Below are positions 33,304 through 42,248 of a stretch of DNA of 64,000 nt, piece by piece. The notes under the pieces were generated by a model. It worked only from the letters and a program-made list of their open reading frames with translations. It was not told the DNA's origin and did not search any database. A program made the position numbers and the translations under genes. This DNA is from Methylophilus sp. 13 (GTDB lineage Bacteria > Pseudomonadota > Gammaproteobacteria > Burkholderiales > Methylophilaceae), in contig NZ_JADKYR010000003.1 of the NCBI RefSeq assembly GCF_015354335.1, positions 1 to 64,000 of the forward strand, written 5' to 3'. The first letter of the stretch is position 1, and each line of letters opens with the position of its first letter.

Positions 33304-34287
33304 TTATTTAGGGGTGATGACCAGGGCATCCTCTTTGGGTTTGACGGTGACGGGCACCGATTGCGGCAAGGTGCTGATAAAACGCTCCAGCTCACTGATT
33401 TTGAGGACGGCATTCACTTTGGGCGTCTCTGCTGCAAAGGCCGCATGCACGGGCGGGTTGCGGTAGCGTGATAGCGTATCGGCCACTTCAAACATATCGG
33501 CACGGTCAAACACGATGCGACCACTGATAAAGCTGAAGCTGTCTGCCGCCTGGCGATTGACTTTGTGCGGCGTGCTGTTTGGCTCGATCTCGGCCACTTC
33601 ACCGTTATGCAGAATCAAAGTGGGGGTGCTGCCATCACTACGCCCGACTTGCACGCGGCCATGATCCACACTGATGCGCACTTTTTTGCTGAGCTGGTTG
33701 ACGGCAAAGCGTGTGCCTAATACGGTGACTTTAGCTTGCGGGGTTTCGACCACGAATGGACGTTGAGCGTCTTTGGTCACCTCGAAGATGGCTTCACCAC
33801 GGCTGAGTTTGATCAGGCGCTGATGGCGATAGTAGACAATTTCCATGGTCGTGTTGGCATTCGCGGTGATCACCGAGCCGTCCGCCAGGGTTTGTTTGGA
33901 GAGCTGCGCCACACTGGTGATGTGCACTTGCGTCGACAAAGGCAGTGCTTGCCACTGCACATATTGGCTGCGACCGAAAAAGCCCAAGCCTACGCATAGC
34001 AGCATGACTGCCAGGCCTGAGCCCAGCTTGCTGAGTTTTTTGCGGCGCGCGCTTTGTTCAAAGTATTGCTTTTGCGACATGGCACTAGACAGCGCCTTGA
34101 GCCGCTCGGTCGAACTGAAGTCTTCCATGGTGGATTCCACCATCTGGTAAGCGGCCTGATGCCTGCGGTCCGTCATCAACCACACTTCAAATGTCGTGCG
34201 CTCAGGCGCATCTGGGGCGGCCTCTCGCATGCGCATATACCAGCGCACGGCAGCCTGCCTGATCGCCTCGTCGTGCTTGTGCATCAC
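33304..34287 (-). CDS. FecR-type anti-sigma/sigma regulator 1
   Basis: 327 residues. A cytoplasmic N-terminal DUF4880-like part (AAVRWYMRMREAAPDAPERTTFEVWL...RRHQAAYQ) binds the sigma factor. A single membrane helix lies at about 88-106 (GSGLAVMLLCVGLGFF). The periplasmic FecR domain contains LADGSVITANANTTMEIVYY, RLIKLSRGEAIFEVTKD, RPFVVETPQAKVTVLGTRFAV, and a secretin-like C-terminal part. It relays receptor occupancy to the sigma factor. The ATG overlaps the sigma stop (4 bases). Confidence 0.93.
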   Translation of the reverse strand: MMHKHDEAIRQAAVRWYMRMREAAPDAPERTTFEVWLMTDRRHQAAYQMVESTMEDFSSTERLKALSSAMSQKQYFEQSARRKKLSKLGSGLAVMLLCVGLGFFGRSQYVQWQALPLSTQVHITSVAQLSKQTLADGSVITANANTTMEIVYYRHQRLIKLSRGEAIFEVTKDAQRPFVVETPQAKVTVLGTRFAVNQLSKKVRISVDHGRVQVGRSDGSTPTLILHNGEVAEIEPNSTPHKVNRQAADSFSFISGRIVFDRADMFEVADTLSRYRNPPVHAAFAAETPKVNAVLKISELERFISTLPQSVPVTVKPKEDALVITPK

Positions 34288-34832
34288 ATTTCAACCAACA
34301 TGAGCTCACGCGCACTGGTGAGGTCCAGAATCGCACGCATCACATGGCGCTCGACCATGTTTTTGCTGATGCCAAGACTGGCAGCAATTTCAGGTTGGGT
34401 ATACCCTTCAACGCGATACATCCAAAACACCTGGCGGCAGCGCGGTGGCAACTGCTCAAGAATCTGCTGAATCATCTCCAGCCGCTGTTTGATGTCGTTG
34501 AGATGTTCCACCGACAAGGCTGGCGCATCCAGCCACTCGCGATTGAGCCCAATTTCGGCTTCAAGCGAAATAAAGCGCTGCTGGTGGTGATAGCTATCCA
34601 CGATGAGGTTTTTGGCGATACTACGCATGTAAGCATGCGGCTCTTGGCCTTTGTTGAGGCTGGTGGAGACGGTATAGCGGATAAATGCATCGTGCAGAAT
34701 ATCTTTTGCCACATGCGGGCAAGCCACCTTAAAGCGGATATAACCGAGCAAGTCGGTATACGCCCACTGCAGATTAATGCCGCACCAATGCATTGTTTTT
34801 TCCATGCAAGGATTTCGCAAAATTTGTGCCAT
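34284..34832 (-). CDS. ECF sigma factor, FecI-like 1
   Basis: 182 residues with sigma region 2 (YTDLLGYIRFKVACPHVAKDILHDAFIRY, then PHAYMRSIAKNLIVDSYHHQQ) and region 4 (LEQLPPRCRQVFWMYRVEGYTQPEIAASLGISKNMVERHVMRA). It directs RNA polymerase to the receptor gene downstream. An alternative start is the ATG at 34805; neither has a strong ribosome site. Together with fecR and the receptor it forms a cell-surface signalling unit. Confidence 0.92.
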   Translation of the reverse strand: MAQILRNPCMEKTMHWCGINLQWAYTDLLGYIRFKVACPHVAKDILHDAFIRYTVSTSLNKGQEPHAYMRSIAKNLIVDSYHHQQRFISLEAEIGLNREWLDAPALSVEHLNDIKQRLEMIQQILEQLPPRCRQVFWMYRVEGYTQPEIAASLGISKNMVERHVMRAILDLTSARELMLVEM

Positions 34833-34927
34833 GCTATTTGAGCGTTAAAAATGGCCGATTTGGGCCTAATCTCACAAAATAGAGTGATTTCAGCCACCAC
34901 TTTGGCTATAAACAACCAAACACTGGC

Positions 34928-35524
34928 TTATGCGCTACGTTTGTTTAACCGCATACCACCGATCAATAACAAGCCACAAGCAAACAGCCATGAGGCAGGT
35001 GGGGCGGGCACTGCAGCCACACTATCAGGCGTATAAATAACCCAATCGATGGTGAATGAAACATAGTCATCTTTAGAAATATAGCCTTTGAGTGTGCCCG
35101 TCTCACCATAAAGCACCTCATATGAGCCATCCGGTAAGTCTTTCAGGTCCTGCAAGTTGAAAGTACCTATGATGGGTAAAGGATCCGCGTACGGGTCAAC
35201 GGGGACCGTGGGATCATATAAATTCAGACTAAAGTCAAAAGTCCCGGAGACGGTCGGATGCCCGCCACTTCTGGTGTAGCTACCAAACACGAGATACAAA
35301 GCGTTTTCGGGATCAGACACCAGCTTTAACGCCTCATAGTTAAGCGAGACTGTGTTTCCTGCATTGCTAAAACTCGTGGCATCGACGTAGTAATCCGCAG
35401 CCATCATGTTATTCATAGCCAAATAACCAGCATAACTTTGCTGGTAGGTTTCAACCTTTGCCTGTGCTTGCAGACTCCCAAGCAATGTACACAGTAATAA
35501 TCCCTGTTTGATGATTTTTATCAT
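34928..35524 (-). CDS. PEP-CTERM sorting-domain protein A
   Basis: 198 residues. After a signal peptide ending LQAQAKV comes an all-beta body. The last 25 residues form a PEP-CTERM tail: VPAPPASWLFACGLLLIGGMRLNKR, i.e. VPAPP then a membrane helix and basic end. Such tails are cut by exosortase (EpsH/XrtA) during export with exopolysaccharide; no exosortase is in the window. Its neighbour on the same strand, 9 bases away, is a second protein of the same kind. Confidence 0.82.
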   Translation of the reverse strand: MIKIIKQGLLLCTLLGSLQAQAKVETYQQSYAGYLAMNNMMAADYYVDATSFSNAGNTVSLNYEALKLVSDPENALYLVFGSYTRSGGHPTVSGTFDFSLNLYDPTVPVDPYADPLPIIGTFNLQDLKDLPDGSYEVLYGETGTLKGYISKDDYVSFTIDWVIYTPDSVAAVPAPPASWLFACGLLLIGGMRLNKRSA

Positions 35525-35533
35525 ATTGAATCC

Positions 35534-36130
35534 TTATTTGATTATTGTTTGAGACCGCTTAAAACACAGCGTGACTAGGCCGAGAGAAAACAACCAAGCC
35601 ATCTCTGGTTCTGGTATTGGAGGAAAAGGCTCAGGCGTACGAATCTGCCAGTTAATTTTTAGAGTGATATCTCTTTGACTAGCGATAGTCCCGCCACCGT
35701 TGCCATTTATGCCTGCATCTCCAAATGCCCATGCATATTGGTACGCACCCGTATTGGGTAACATTGCGCCACTGTCCTGATGTAAAAAACCTGAGAGTGA
35801 TACTCCCTGATCATTTGAAGATAAATAATCGTTCAGGGATACATAAAAAAAGAAATTGCCAGAAAACGCACCCAGCGCATCTGTCCTGGTAAACGTCCCA
35901 CTACCAATAGAACTGAAAGGGTCGTCTGACACCACCTGATAGTACAAGGTCAATGTCGCATCCTTACTCAACAGCGTAGTCACCTCGTCATAAAAACCAA
36001 ATTCCGAGCTTTTAACCGAAGGCAAAGTCCCCTTAAAAACCTCTTCAAATGTTTGTAGCTTGGCTTGGGCATGCGGGCTGATCAATAGCACCATCACCAG
36101 CAACATTGTTTTAATTGTGTTTGATATCAC
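35534..36130 (-). CDS. PEP-CTERM sorting-domain protein B
   Basis: 198 residues. The signal peptide (IKTMLLVMVLLISPHAQA) and an all-beta body with GSGTFTRTDALGAFSGNFFFYVSL parallel the next gene's GSYTRSGGHPTVSGTFDFSLNL, so the two are tandem paralogs. The tail PIPEPEMAWLFSLGLVTL followed by CFKR is a PEP-CTERM signal. The ATG is preceded by GGGAGAAGC. It lies downstream of tonB, separated by the terminator at 36221. Confidence 0.83.
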   Translation of the reverse strand: MISNTIKTMLLVMVLLISPHAQAKLQTFEEVFKGTLPSVKSSEFGFYDEVTTLLSKDATLTLYYQVVSDDPFSSIGSGTFTRTDALGAFSGNFFFYVSLNDYLSSNDQGVSLSGFLHQDSGAMLPNTGAYQYAWAFGDAGINGNGGGTIASQRDITLKINWQIRTPEPFPPIPEPEMAWLFSLGLVTLCFKRSQTIIK

Positions 36131-36220
36131 TATGCTTCTCCCAAAGCTTATGTTTATTTCATTAAACGGTCACCAGCTTTACCACGATTGATCACCACTG
36201 ACGCCGCTCAATGTTCACTT

Positions 36221-36267
36221 AAAAAAAGACCCTGTACCCACCGGAGGAAAGTGGCAGGTACAGGGGT
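36221..36267 (-). terminator. Terminator after exbB-exbD-tonB
   Basis: On the minus strand ACCCCTGTACC / GGTACAGGGT forms a long stem followed by CTTTTTTT, about 75 bases after the tonB stop. It separates the transport operon from the PEP-CTERM genes. Confidence 0.85.
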
Positions 36268-36342
36268 TGGAGAGCAGACATACCTGTTAGCGAAAGTGAG
36301 GGATAAACTTTCTGAGCATGCCTGACTTCATGAAAACGCGCG

Positions 36343-37161
36343 TTATTCCAGCTTAAACGAGACCGGTATTGTTATTTTGAAGCTCTTCTTTTTCAGGCTG
36401 TCTTTGACACCGAGTTGCGCAATGGCCTTTTTCACCATGCGCATGGCTTCTTCATCGAGGGGGACATGTTTACTGCTATCTGCGACCGTCACATTGACCA
36501 ACTCACCGCGCACAAACTGCGCGACCACAGTGGCCTCGCCTTCGAGGTGACGGCGGATGGCAATGGCCGGATATTGTTTGCTTTTATTTACCAGTGAGCG
36601 CAGTTGTTCGCCGTAATCCCCCCAGGCATCGCTATCACTCGCACTGAGCTCATCAGACTCGGTTGATGCAGCAGCGGTGGTGACAGCGGCAGCGCTGGGC
36701 TTGGCATCTTTGGCGGTGTTTTCAGCGCTTGAGCTTGTCGCATGCGGCGCACTCTCGGCCGTATTGCTGGGCGCAGGCGGCGCCGGGCTTGGCTCAACCT
36801 TGGCGGGCGGCTGTACAGGCTGCTCCTGCACGCGGTAATCTGCGTCATGGCTATTAGGCGCTGCCAATACCGGCTTGGGTGTCTCTACAGGCGTCACAGG
36901 CTTTACCATCGGCTTAGGTTCAGCCTTGGGTGGCTCAGCAGGCTTGGGCGTCTCCACGGGTGGTGACACCTGTTGCACGGCTGGGGCTGGCGCTTTGGTC
37001 GAAAAAAACTCAATTTCCATGCGCTCGGGGATGGCAGGCAACTGAATCTTGCTTAATGTTGGATACAGCAACACCACGACCAGATGCAACCCCAGCGACA
37101 GCACAACGGCCCGCCAAAGCAGTGAGTCATGCTGAGCTTGAGGATAAATCAGGGTGGTCAT
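36343..37161 (-). CDS. tonB: TonB energy-transducing protein
   Basis: 272 residues: an N-terminal membrane anchor (LLWRAVVLSLGLHLVVVLLYPTL) with the SLGLH motif that meets ExbB, a Pro/Lys/Glu/Ala-rich periplasm-spanning part (about 50-170), and a C-terminal TonB domain (about 190-272: YPAIAIRRHLEGEATVVAQFVRGELVNVTVADSSKHVPLDEEAMRMVKKAI). It passes the proton-motive force to outer-membrane receptors. It follows exbD by 6 bases, and the trio sits right behind receptor 2, so it probably serves it. Confidence 0.92.
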   Translation of the reverse strand: MTTLIYPQAQHDSLLWRAVVLSLGLHLVVVLLYPTLSKIQLPAIPERMEIEFFSTKAPAPAVQQVSPPVETPKPAEPPKAEPKPMVKPVTPVETPKPVLAAPNSHDADYRVQEQPVQPPAKVEPSPAPPAPSNTAESAPHATSSSAENTAKDAKPSAAAVTTAAASTESDELSASDSDAWGDYGEQLRSLVNKSKQYPAIAIRRHLEGEATVVAQFVRGELVNVTVADSSKHVPLDEEAMRMVKKAIAQLGVKDSLKKKSFKITIPVSFKLE

Positions 37162-37167
37162 GGCGCG

Positions 37168-37581
37168 TTACTTTCGTGACTCAGGCGACATCACAAAACT
37201 GAACTTGCTGATACCCGCGCGCTGAATCGCGGCCAGCACTTTGGCCACCACGCCATACTGTGCATGCTCATCGGCATAAATCTCCACCGCCGGGTCATGC
37301 TTCTGCTTGAGCACGCCCAGCTCTTTGGTCAAGGTGTCTAGCGGCATGTTTTGCTGGTCCAAAAACACCTCCCCGGCATCGGTCACGCTAATGTGTGCGG
37401 TTTTAGGCACAGTCACCGCCACCTCTGCACTGGCCTGCGGCAATTTGACCTTCACCGCGTTCATCAGCAATGGCGCCGTCACAATAAACACCGTCAGCAA
37501 CACCAGCATCACATCGACCAGCGGCGTCACATTGATTTCGCTGACCAAATCTTCGCTCTCACCATCACTAAACATCGCCAT
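37168..37581 (-). CDS. exbD: ExbD biopolymer transport protein
   Basis: 137 residues. A cytoplasmic start (DLVSEINVTPLVDVMLVLLTVFIVTAPLL) has the functional Asp in the membrane helix (LVDVMLV), and a periplasmic domain ends with DEHAQYGVVAKVLAAIQRAGISKFSFV. It forms the proton channel with ExbB and drives TonB. It is encoded 4 bases after exbB. Confidence 0.95.
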   Translation of the reverse strand: MAMFSDGESEDLVSEINVTPLVDVMLVLLTVFIVTAPLLMNAVKVKLPQASAEVAVTVPKTAHISVTDAGEVFLDQQNMPLDTLTKELGVLKQKHDPAVEIYADEHAQYGVVAKVLAAIQRAGISKFSFVMSPESRK

Positions 37582-37585
37582 GGCA

Positions 37586-38251
37586 TCACCCCTCTACGCC
37601 AGATTGTGTCAGCAAGGACTGAAAACGGCTCGCCACTTGCTCCATATCGGCCCTGTGCACTTTTTGCTTGCGCATAAAATAGTTGTAGGCCAACACCGCA
37701 GGCACCGCCGTAGCAATGCCAATCGCCGTCGCAATCAACGCCTCACCAATCGGCCCGGCCACCACATCCAACCCGGCAGAGCCCGTCGCTGTGATCGTCT
37801 TGAGCGCATTCATAATGCCCCACACCGTGCCAAACAAACCGATAAACGGGGCGGTAGAACCAATGCTCGCCAACACCGCCACGCCGCCATCCATGCGCTT
37901 TTGCTCCAGATAAGCCTGTTGCTTGAGCGAGAGCAAAATCACCTCCTGGCGCTCGTTGCGGCGCAACACCGAATTCGCCATTACCTCATTCATCGCCCGC
38001 ATCCCCGCATCACACAACCGCGCAAAGCTGCTGTTACTGTGCGAAATAATGCGCGGCAACTCATAAATGGTTTTCACCTGCTGCCACTCAGACAAAAAAC
38101 TGTTGGACTCTCTGCGCAACTTGAACCACACCCAGCTTTTGACGATGATGATGGACCACACCAGCACTGAGAGCGCACCCAGCAAATACAACACGAGATC
38201 AACAATATCAGGCACCAAATCCACAGCTCGCTCCAAAAATAGACTTATCAA
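37586..38251 (-). CDS. exbB: ExbB/TolQ-type proton channel protein
   Basis: 221 residues with three membrane helices: LVLYLLGALSVLVWSIIIVKSW, GGVAVLASIGSTAPFIGLFGTVWGIMNAL, and VAGPIGEALIATAIGIATAVPAVLAYNYF. The sequences STAPFIGLFGTVWGIM and EALIATAIGIATAVPAVLAYN are the conserved ExbB/TolQ/MotA signatures. Linkage to exbD and tonB and to a TonB receptor supports ExbB over TolQ. The 208 bases up to receptor 2 hold no gene. Confidence 0.94.
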   Translation of the reverse strand: MISLFLERAVDLVPDIVDLVLYLLGALSVLVWSIIIVKSWVWFKLRRESNSFLSEWQQVKTIYELPRIISHSNSSFARLCDAGMRAMNEVMANSVLRRNERQEVILLSLKQQAYLEQKRMDGGVAVLASIGSTAPFIGLFGTVWGIMNALKTITATGSAGLDVVAGPIGEALIATAIGIATAVPAVLAYNYFMRKQKVHRADMEQVASRFQSLLTQSGVEG

Positions 38252-38459
38252 TAAAAACTGCTCAAATGCAAATTACCGGATCAAGGCCAAGCGCAACCCA
38301 AAATTACTACCGCAAAAACCAATCGGGAAAATTCCATACACACAACGGGAATTTTTCACATTTACACCCTCTTACTTGTTTAATCGCTGGCGACGCAAAA
38401 AGCCTGACGTCGTTAACATAACTTTACTCAAAGGGCGTCAAATTGATTACTTTGAGAAG

Positions 38460-41400
38460 TTAATCGGGGGTGAAATGCCAGTTGAGACTAAACCAAACAC
38501 CTCGAGGTGCACCTGGAGCAATAAAGTTTGTACTTAGCCAATCATTGGAATTGTGATTGTAGCCATCAGGTCCGATTGCCCCATCAATGCTCGGTGAAAA
38601 TGGATTTCTCCCAAGTCTGCCTGCTGTAAAATACTCTTTATCAAGAAGATTATTTACCAACATGGTCGCAGTCCATTCCTTGCTGATTTTGTAACTGGTT
38701 TGAAAATTAAGAACGGCATACCCAGGAACAAAACCAGGATTACTTGTTGGCTGCCTCAATGCATTCCCAGCTGCGCCTAGGCCGCGGTTTTGAACCACAC
38801 CTACCTTATGTTGATTATTTTCATTGCCTCTAACATAGCTGAATGAATGAGCAACTGCAGTCAAACCAACTGTCCATTTATCAGTAAAAGCATAGTTGAC
38901 CGTTGCATTAAGATTATGCAAGGAGACGCCAGGCATCTTATCGCCAGGCTTAACTTCTATTGTTGGCCCATACCCGTCATTTAGATCTACAGAACTGCTA
39001 TTGTCAGGGCTCATCATTCTAAAACTGTCTTGAAAGGTTGCATCTGTGAGTGCGTAATTGACGCCAAAGCCCCATCGGTCAACCTTACCAGAGAGACCAG
39101 CTTCAATGCCTCGTCGACGAGTATTACCTATACTGTCAAAAAAACCGCGACCATTCCCTACAGCAACAAAGTAAATATCATCTCTGAGATCCGTCTGAAA
39201 TACTCCCAAATTCCACTGCGCATGCTGCCCCCATGCGCCTCGGATGCCCAAGTCATATGTTGTTGCATGAATTTGCGGCAAATAGGGGTCTCCTGAGAGT
39301 GTTGTTGGTAGTGTGCACTGCCGATTTTCAAAAATACTTTTAGGTGTATATATTGGCGTATCGCCAATACCATCACCGTTTGTATCTTTCAACCCCGTTT
39401 GGATAGGCGTCTTATCAAACGCGCAGCCTAACTCAATCACACTTGGCGTCCGCGTACCCTGTGCCCAGTTAGCATATACATTCAGCCGTTCTGTAGCTTG
39501 CCAAGTAGCGCCCAAAGATGGATTAAAAGAATAGAAGCTAAACTTCTCGGTTTCGGCAGGATCCAGTGTATTAACTAGTCTGGGAAGGCGATAATTTGTT
39601 TCAGGCTTACTTGACTGGCAATCGCCATCACAAATATTGTAATCGTCAGGTACATTGATTAAATCGCCAATCTCAAAAGCATTAATTCCGCTTCTAGCGG
39701 CGATTTTATTTTTCGTATGAGTTTGATTGTATCGACCAGATGCAGTGAAATGCCAAGTATCTACTGGACTCCATGTCTCACTAAAGTAAAGACTTTTAGT
39801 TGTATTGGTACCACTGAAATTGTTGTTTGCTAGAGAAACCAGCGCACCACCAAACATTGGATTTGCCTGTTCAGGGTCCAAATATGCGTTGCGGTTAGCA
39901 TCAAGAAAACCCAGTTGCTGCGAATTAGTATAGTCAGCGCTCGCAGCATCGATAGATGCACCAATCATTAACTTATGATGCTCCAAATTCCAGTTAAACT
40001 GAATCGAGCCACCATCGACTAATTGATCAATTTGATTATCTGTAATCAATGCAGTGGGCGTACCTTCAACTACGCCAGGTTGACCTCGACCCGTTACGCT
40101 ATCGACTCCACCTGCTCCGTCTACAAAAACAACATTTCCATTAGCATCTTTGTAGGTATACGCATGTCCTCCAGGAACGGATCCCGCCTGCACACCATTG
40201 GTCAATTGCGTTGCACGACAATTATCTAGGTTAGTTGGAGTCTTTAATACAACAAGGTTCTTGATAACGTTGTTATTGCTGTCAACAGTATAAAAATATA
40301 AATCAGTCAAAGAAGGGTCGATGATATTTTGACCAGATATTGCCTGCATCAACCAACTTGAAAAAGAAGATCCCCCAGCACCATAGAGATTAACAAGGTT
40401 TCCTGAGGGGTCGGTATAGGTCGGAATTTGCGGCAATACGTTCCCTTTGTTGTAATTATTTGACTCATAAAAACTTCGCCAAAAATTAAATGTTTGCTCG
40501 TATATTGATACATAATCAGGCGTAAGTGGCGTCCCTTGAAGTCCATCCTTAGTTGTTAAAGGAGCATTTAGATATTGATCAAATTTAGAACTAGTAATAT
40601 TACCGGTGCTCAGATACTCCTGATAAAAGCTATAAATTACGGACTCAGGATCACCTGGATTTACTGGTCCATTAAAAAAGTCCTCCCCGGCTGTTTGATT
40701 TATCGGGATCAAATAATAATCTGGGATTTTATAGCCATACTGATTGGTGCTAGAAAGTAAACACGTATACTCCTCACCAGGGTTGGGCCGCCGCCTAGCT
40801 ACCATTCCGGGATCATAACCAGTCATGACATCTGCCCCTTTCTGATGCCGTTTACTGTTTCTACGATAAATCTGCCCCGTCACCGTAAAACTGTCATTAA
40901 CAAAATAACTTCCAGATAATTGAAACTGTCCCAAACGATTCTTTGTGGTATCGGGAGATGAGTACACGCTACTTCTATCTTGATCGTACATTTGAGATGG
41001 TAAAAGACCATTCCCAGTGAGATCAGTCTGAACCAATAAAGTACTTAGGTTCAAGTCCAGCTTATCGCCACGATAACTAGCTTTAGTGAAAAGCTGATTT
41101 ACTTTACTTGGTGAATTTTGTCGCCAACCATCTTCTAAAAAGAAATTACCTGCAGCAAAAAGACCAACGGTACCGTTATTCCAACCACCCTCTACCTGTA
41201 ACTGCTTACGCCCAAAAGAGCCAGTCAATACCTCTGCATCAGCACCTGCATTATTGAAGCCATCCTTCGTTTTCAAGGAAAAAGCTCCACCCAGAGTATT
41301 TAAACCAAAGATAGGGTTAGATCCTGGGAATACATCCACGCTTGCCAAAGCATTCATGGGAATCATGTCCCAGTTAACAATATCGCCAAATGGCTCATTG

Positions 41401-42116
41401 ACTCGAATACCATCAATAAAAACGCTTAAACCTTGCGGCGTGCCAATTTGCGGACCAGCAGTAAAGCCTCGATACTGCACATCCATCTGAAATGGGTTGC
41501 CTTGATAATCATTGACCGTCACTGACTGAAGCTTGCGGTTCATGAGGTCGGTGATACTTAGAGAATGCGCCTCTTTAATTTCCTTGGCGGAAATACTTTG
41601 TACGTTGCCGGGAATTTCCTCTTTCGTCAGACCAAGTCCTGGCAATGGCCCAACTTCGTAAAAGCGTTTAGCCCGAACCTCAATGCCTTCCAGCTTGAGT
41701 GCTTTATCTTCTTTTTCTGGTGCGCCGGGGATAGGTTTGGCTTTTGGTGCAGCGCGGCGGAGTTGGTAGCGGCCGGATTTGTCTTGCACGACTTCTAGGC
41801 CGCTGTCTTTGAGCAAAGCCTCAAAGCCTTCTTGCACGCCGTATTGGCCTTTGAGCGCGGGGCTGCGTTTGCCTTGGGTGAGGATGGGGTCAAAGCCGAG
41901 CAGGATGCCGGATTCGGCGGCGTAGTCGGGCAAGGTGTCGCTTAAGTCTCCGGCCGGGATTTGATAGCTCTTTTTAGGCAGGCTGACATTGAGTGTTTCT
42001 GCCTGTGCATGCCAGGCAGAGAGCGCCAGGCTCACGCCTAGCGCTAGCCAATGGGGTGTTGTGTATCCTGATAGGGTTTTATTTTTCATGTGGGTAAGCA
42101 CTTTCTGCATACGCAT
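38460..42116 (-). CDS. Giant STN-TonB-dependent transducer receptor 2
   Basis: 1218 residues, a clear paralog of the receptor at 29449. Shared motifs include GNIQS/GNVQSISAKEIKEAH, VNDYQGNPFQMDV, VNEPFGD and NRRRGIEAGL-type barrel strands. A signal peptide (LALSAWHAQA) and STN domain (YQIPAGDLSDTLPDYAAESGILLGFDP) are followed by plug and barrel ending GVWFSLNWHF. The inserted loops (about 420-680) differ almost entirely in sequence from those of receptor 1, so ligand contacts differ. Asp/Asn loops occur here too (DANRNAYLDPE near 735, DTNGDGIGD near 908). The gene leads directly into exbB-exbD-tonB and follows its own fecI-fecR pair. Confidence 0.92.
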   Translation of the reverse strand: MRMQKVLTHMKNKTLSGYTTPHWLALGVSLALSAWHAQAETLNVSLPKKSYQIPAGDLSDTLPDYAAESGILLGFDPILTQGKRSPALKGQYGVQEGFEALLKDSGLEVVQDKSGRYQLRRAAPKAKPIPGAPEKEDKALKLEGIEVRAKRFYEVGPLPGLGLTKEEIPGNVQSISAKEIKEAHSLSITDLMNRKLQSVTVNDYQGNPFQMDVQYRGFTAGPQIGTPQGLSVFIDGIRVNEPFGDIVNWDMIPMNALASVDVFPGSNPIFGLNTLGGAFSLKTKDGFNNAGADAEVLTGSFGRKQLQVEGGWNNGTVGLFAAGNFFLEDGWRQNSPSKVNQLFTKASYRGDKLDLNLSTLLVQTDLTGNGLLPSQMYDQDRSSVYSSPDTTKNRLGQFQLSGSYFVNDSFTVTGQIYRRNSKRHQKGADVMTGYDPGMVARRRPNPGEEYTCLLSSTNQYGYKIPDYYLIPINQTAGEDFFNGPVNPGDPESVIYSFYQEYLSTGNITSSKFDQYLNAPLTTKDGLQGTPLTPDYVSIYEQTFNFWRSFYESNNYNKGNVLPQIPTYTDPSGNLVNLYGAGGSSFSSWLMQAISGQNIIDPSLTDLYFYTVDSNNNVIKNLVVLKTPTNLDNCRATQLTNGVQAGSVPGGHAYTYKDANGNVVFVDGAGGVDSVTGRGQPGVVEGTPTALITDNQIDQLVDGGSIQFNWNLEHHKLMIGASIDAASADYTNSQQLGFLDANRNAYLDPEQANPMFGGALVSLANNNFSGTNTTKSLYFSETWSPVDTWHFTASGRYNQTHTKNKIAARSGINAFEIGDLINVPDDYNICDGDCQSSKPETNYRLPRLVNTLDPAETEKFSFYSFNPSLGATWQATERLNVYANWAQGTRTPSVIELGCAFDKTPIQTGLKDTNGDGIGDTPIYTPKSIFENRQCTLPTTLSGDPYLPQIHATTYDLGIRGAWGQHAQWNLGVFQTDLRDDIYFVAVGNGRGFFDSIGNTRRRGIEAGLSGKVDRWGFGVNYALTDATFQDSFRMMSPDNSSSVDLNDGYGPTIEVKPGDKMPGVSLHNLNATVNYAFTDKWTVGLTAVAHSFSYVRGNENNQHKVGVVQNRGLGAAGNALRQPTSNPGFVPGYAVLNFQTSYKISKEWTATMLVNNLLDKEYFTAGRLGRNPFSPSIDGAIGPDGYNHNSNDWLSTNFIAPGAPRGVWFSLNWHFTPD

Positions 42117-42248
42117 AATCTGTGTGATTACTGCTATGCCGAACGAGAAATAAAAACCGGAAGATAAAATTGCGTTTTTTTAAAAAAACCTGCAAAGATC
42201 GCTTGAGAAAACACGTTGTGAAGCGCTCCTCCACGACGGCATTGTGGG

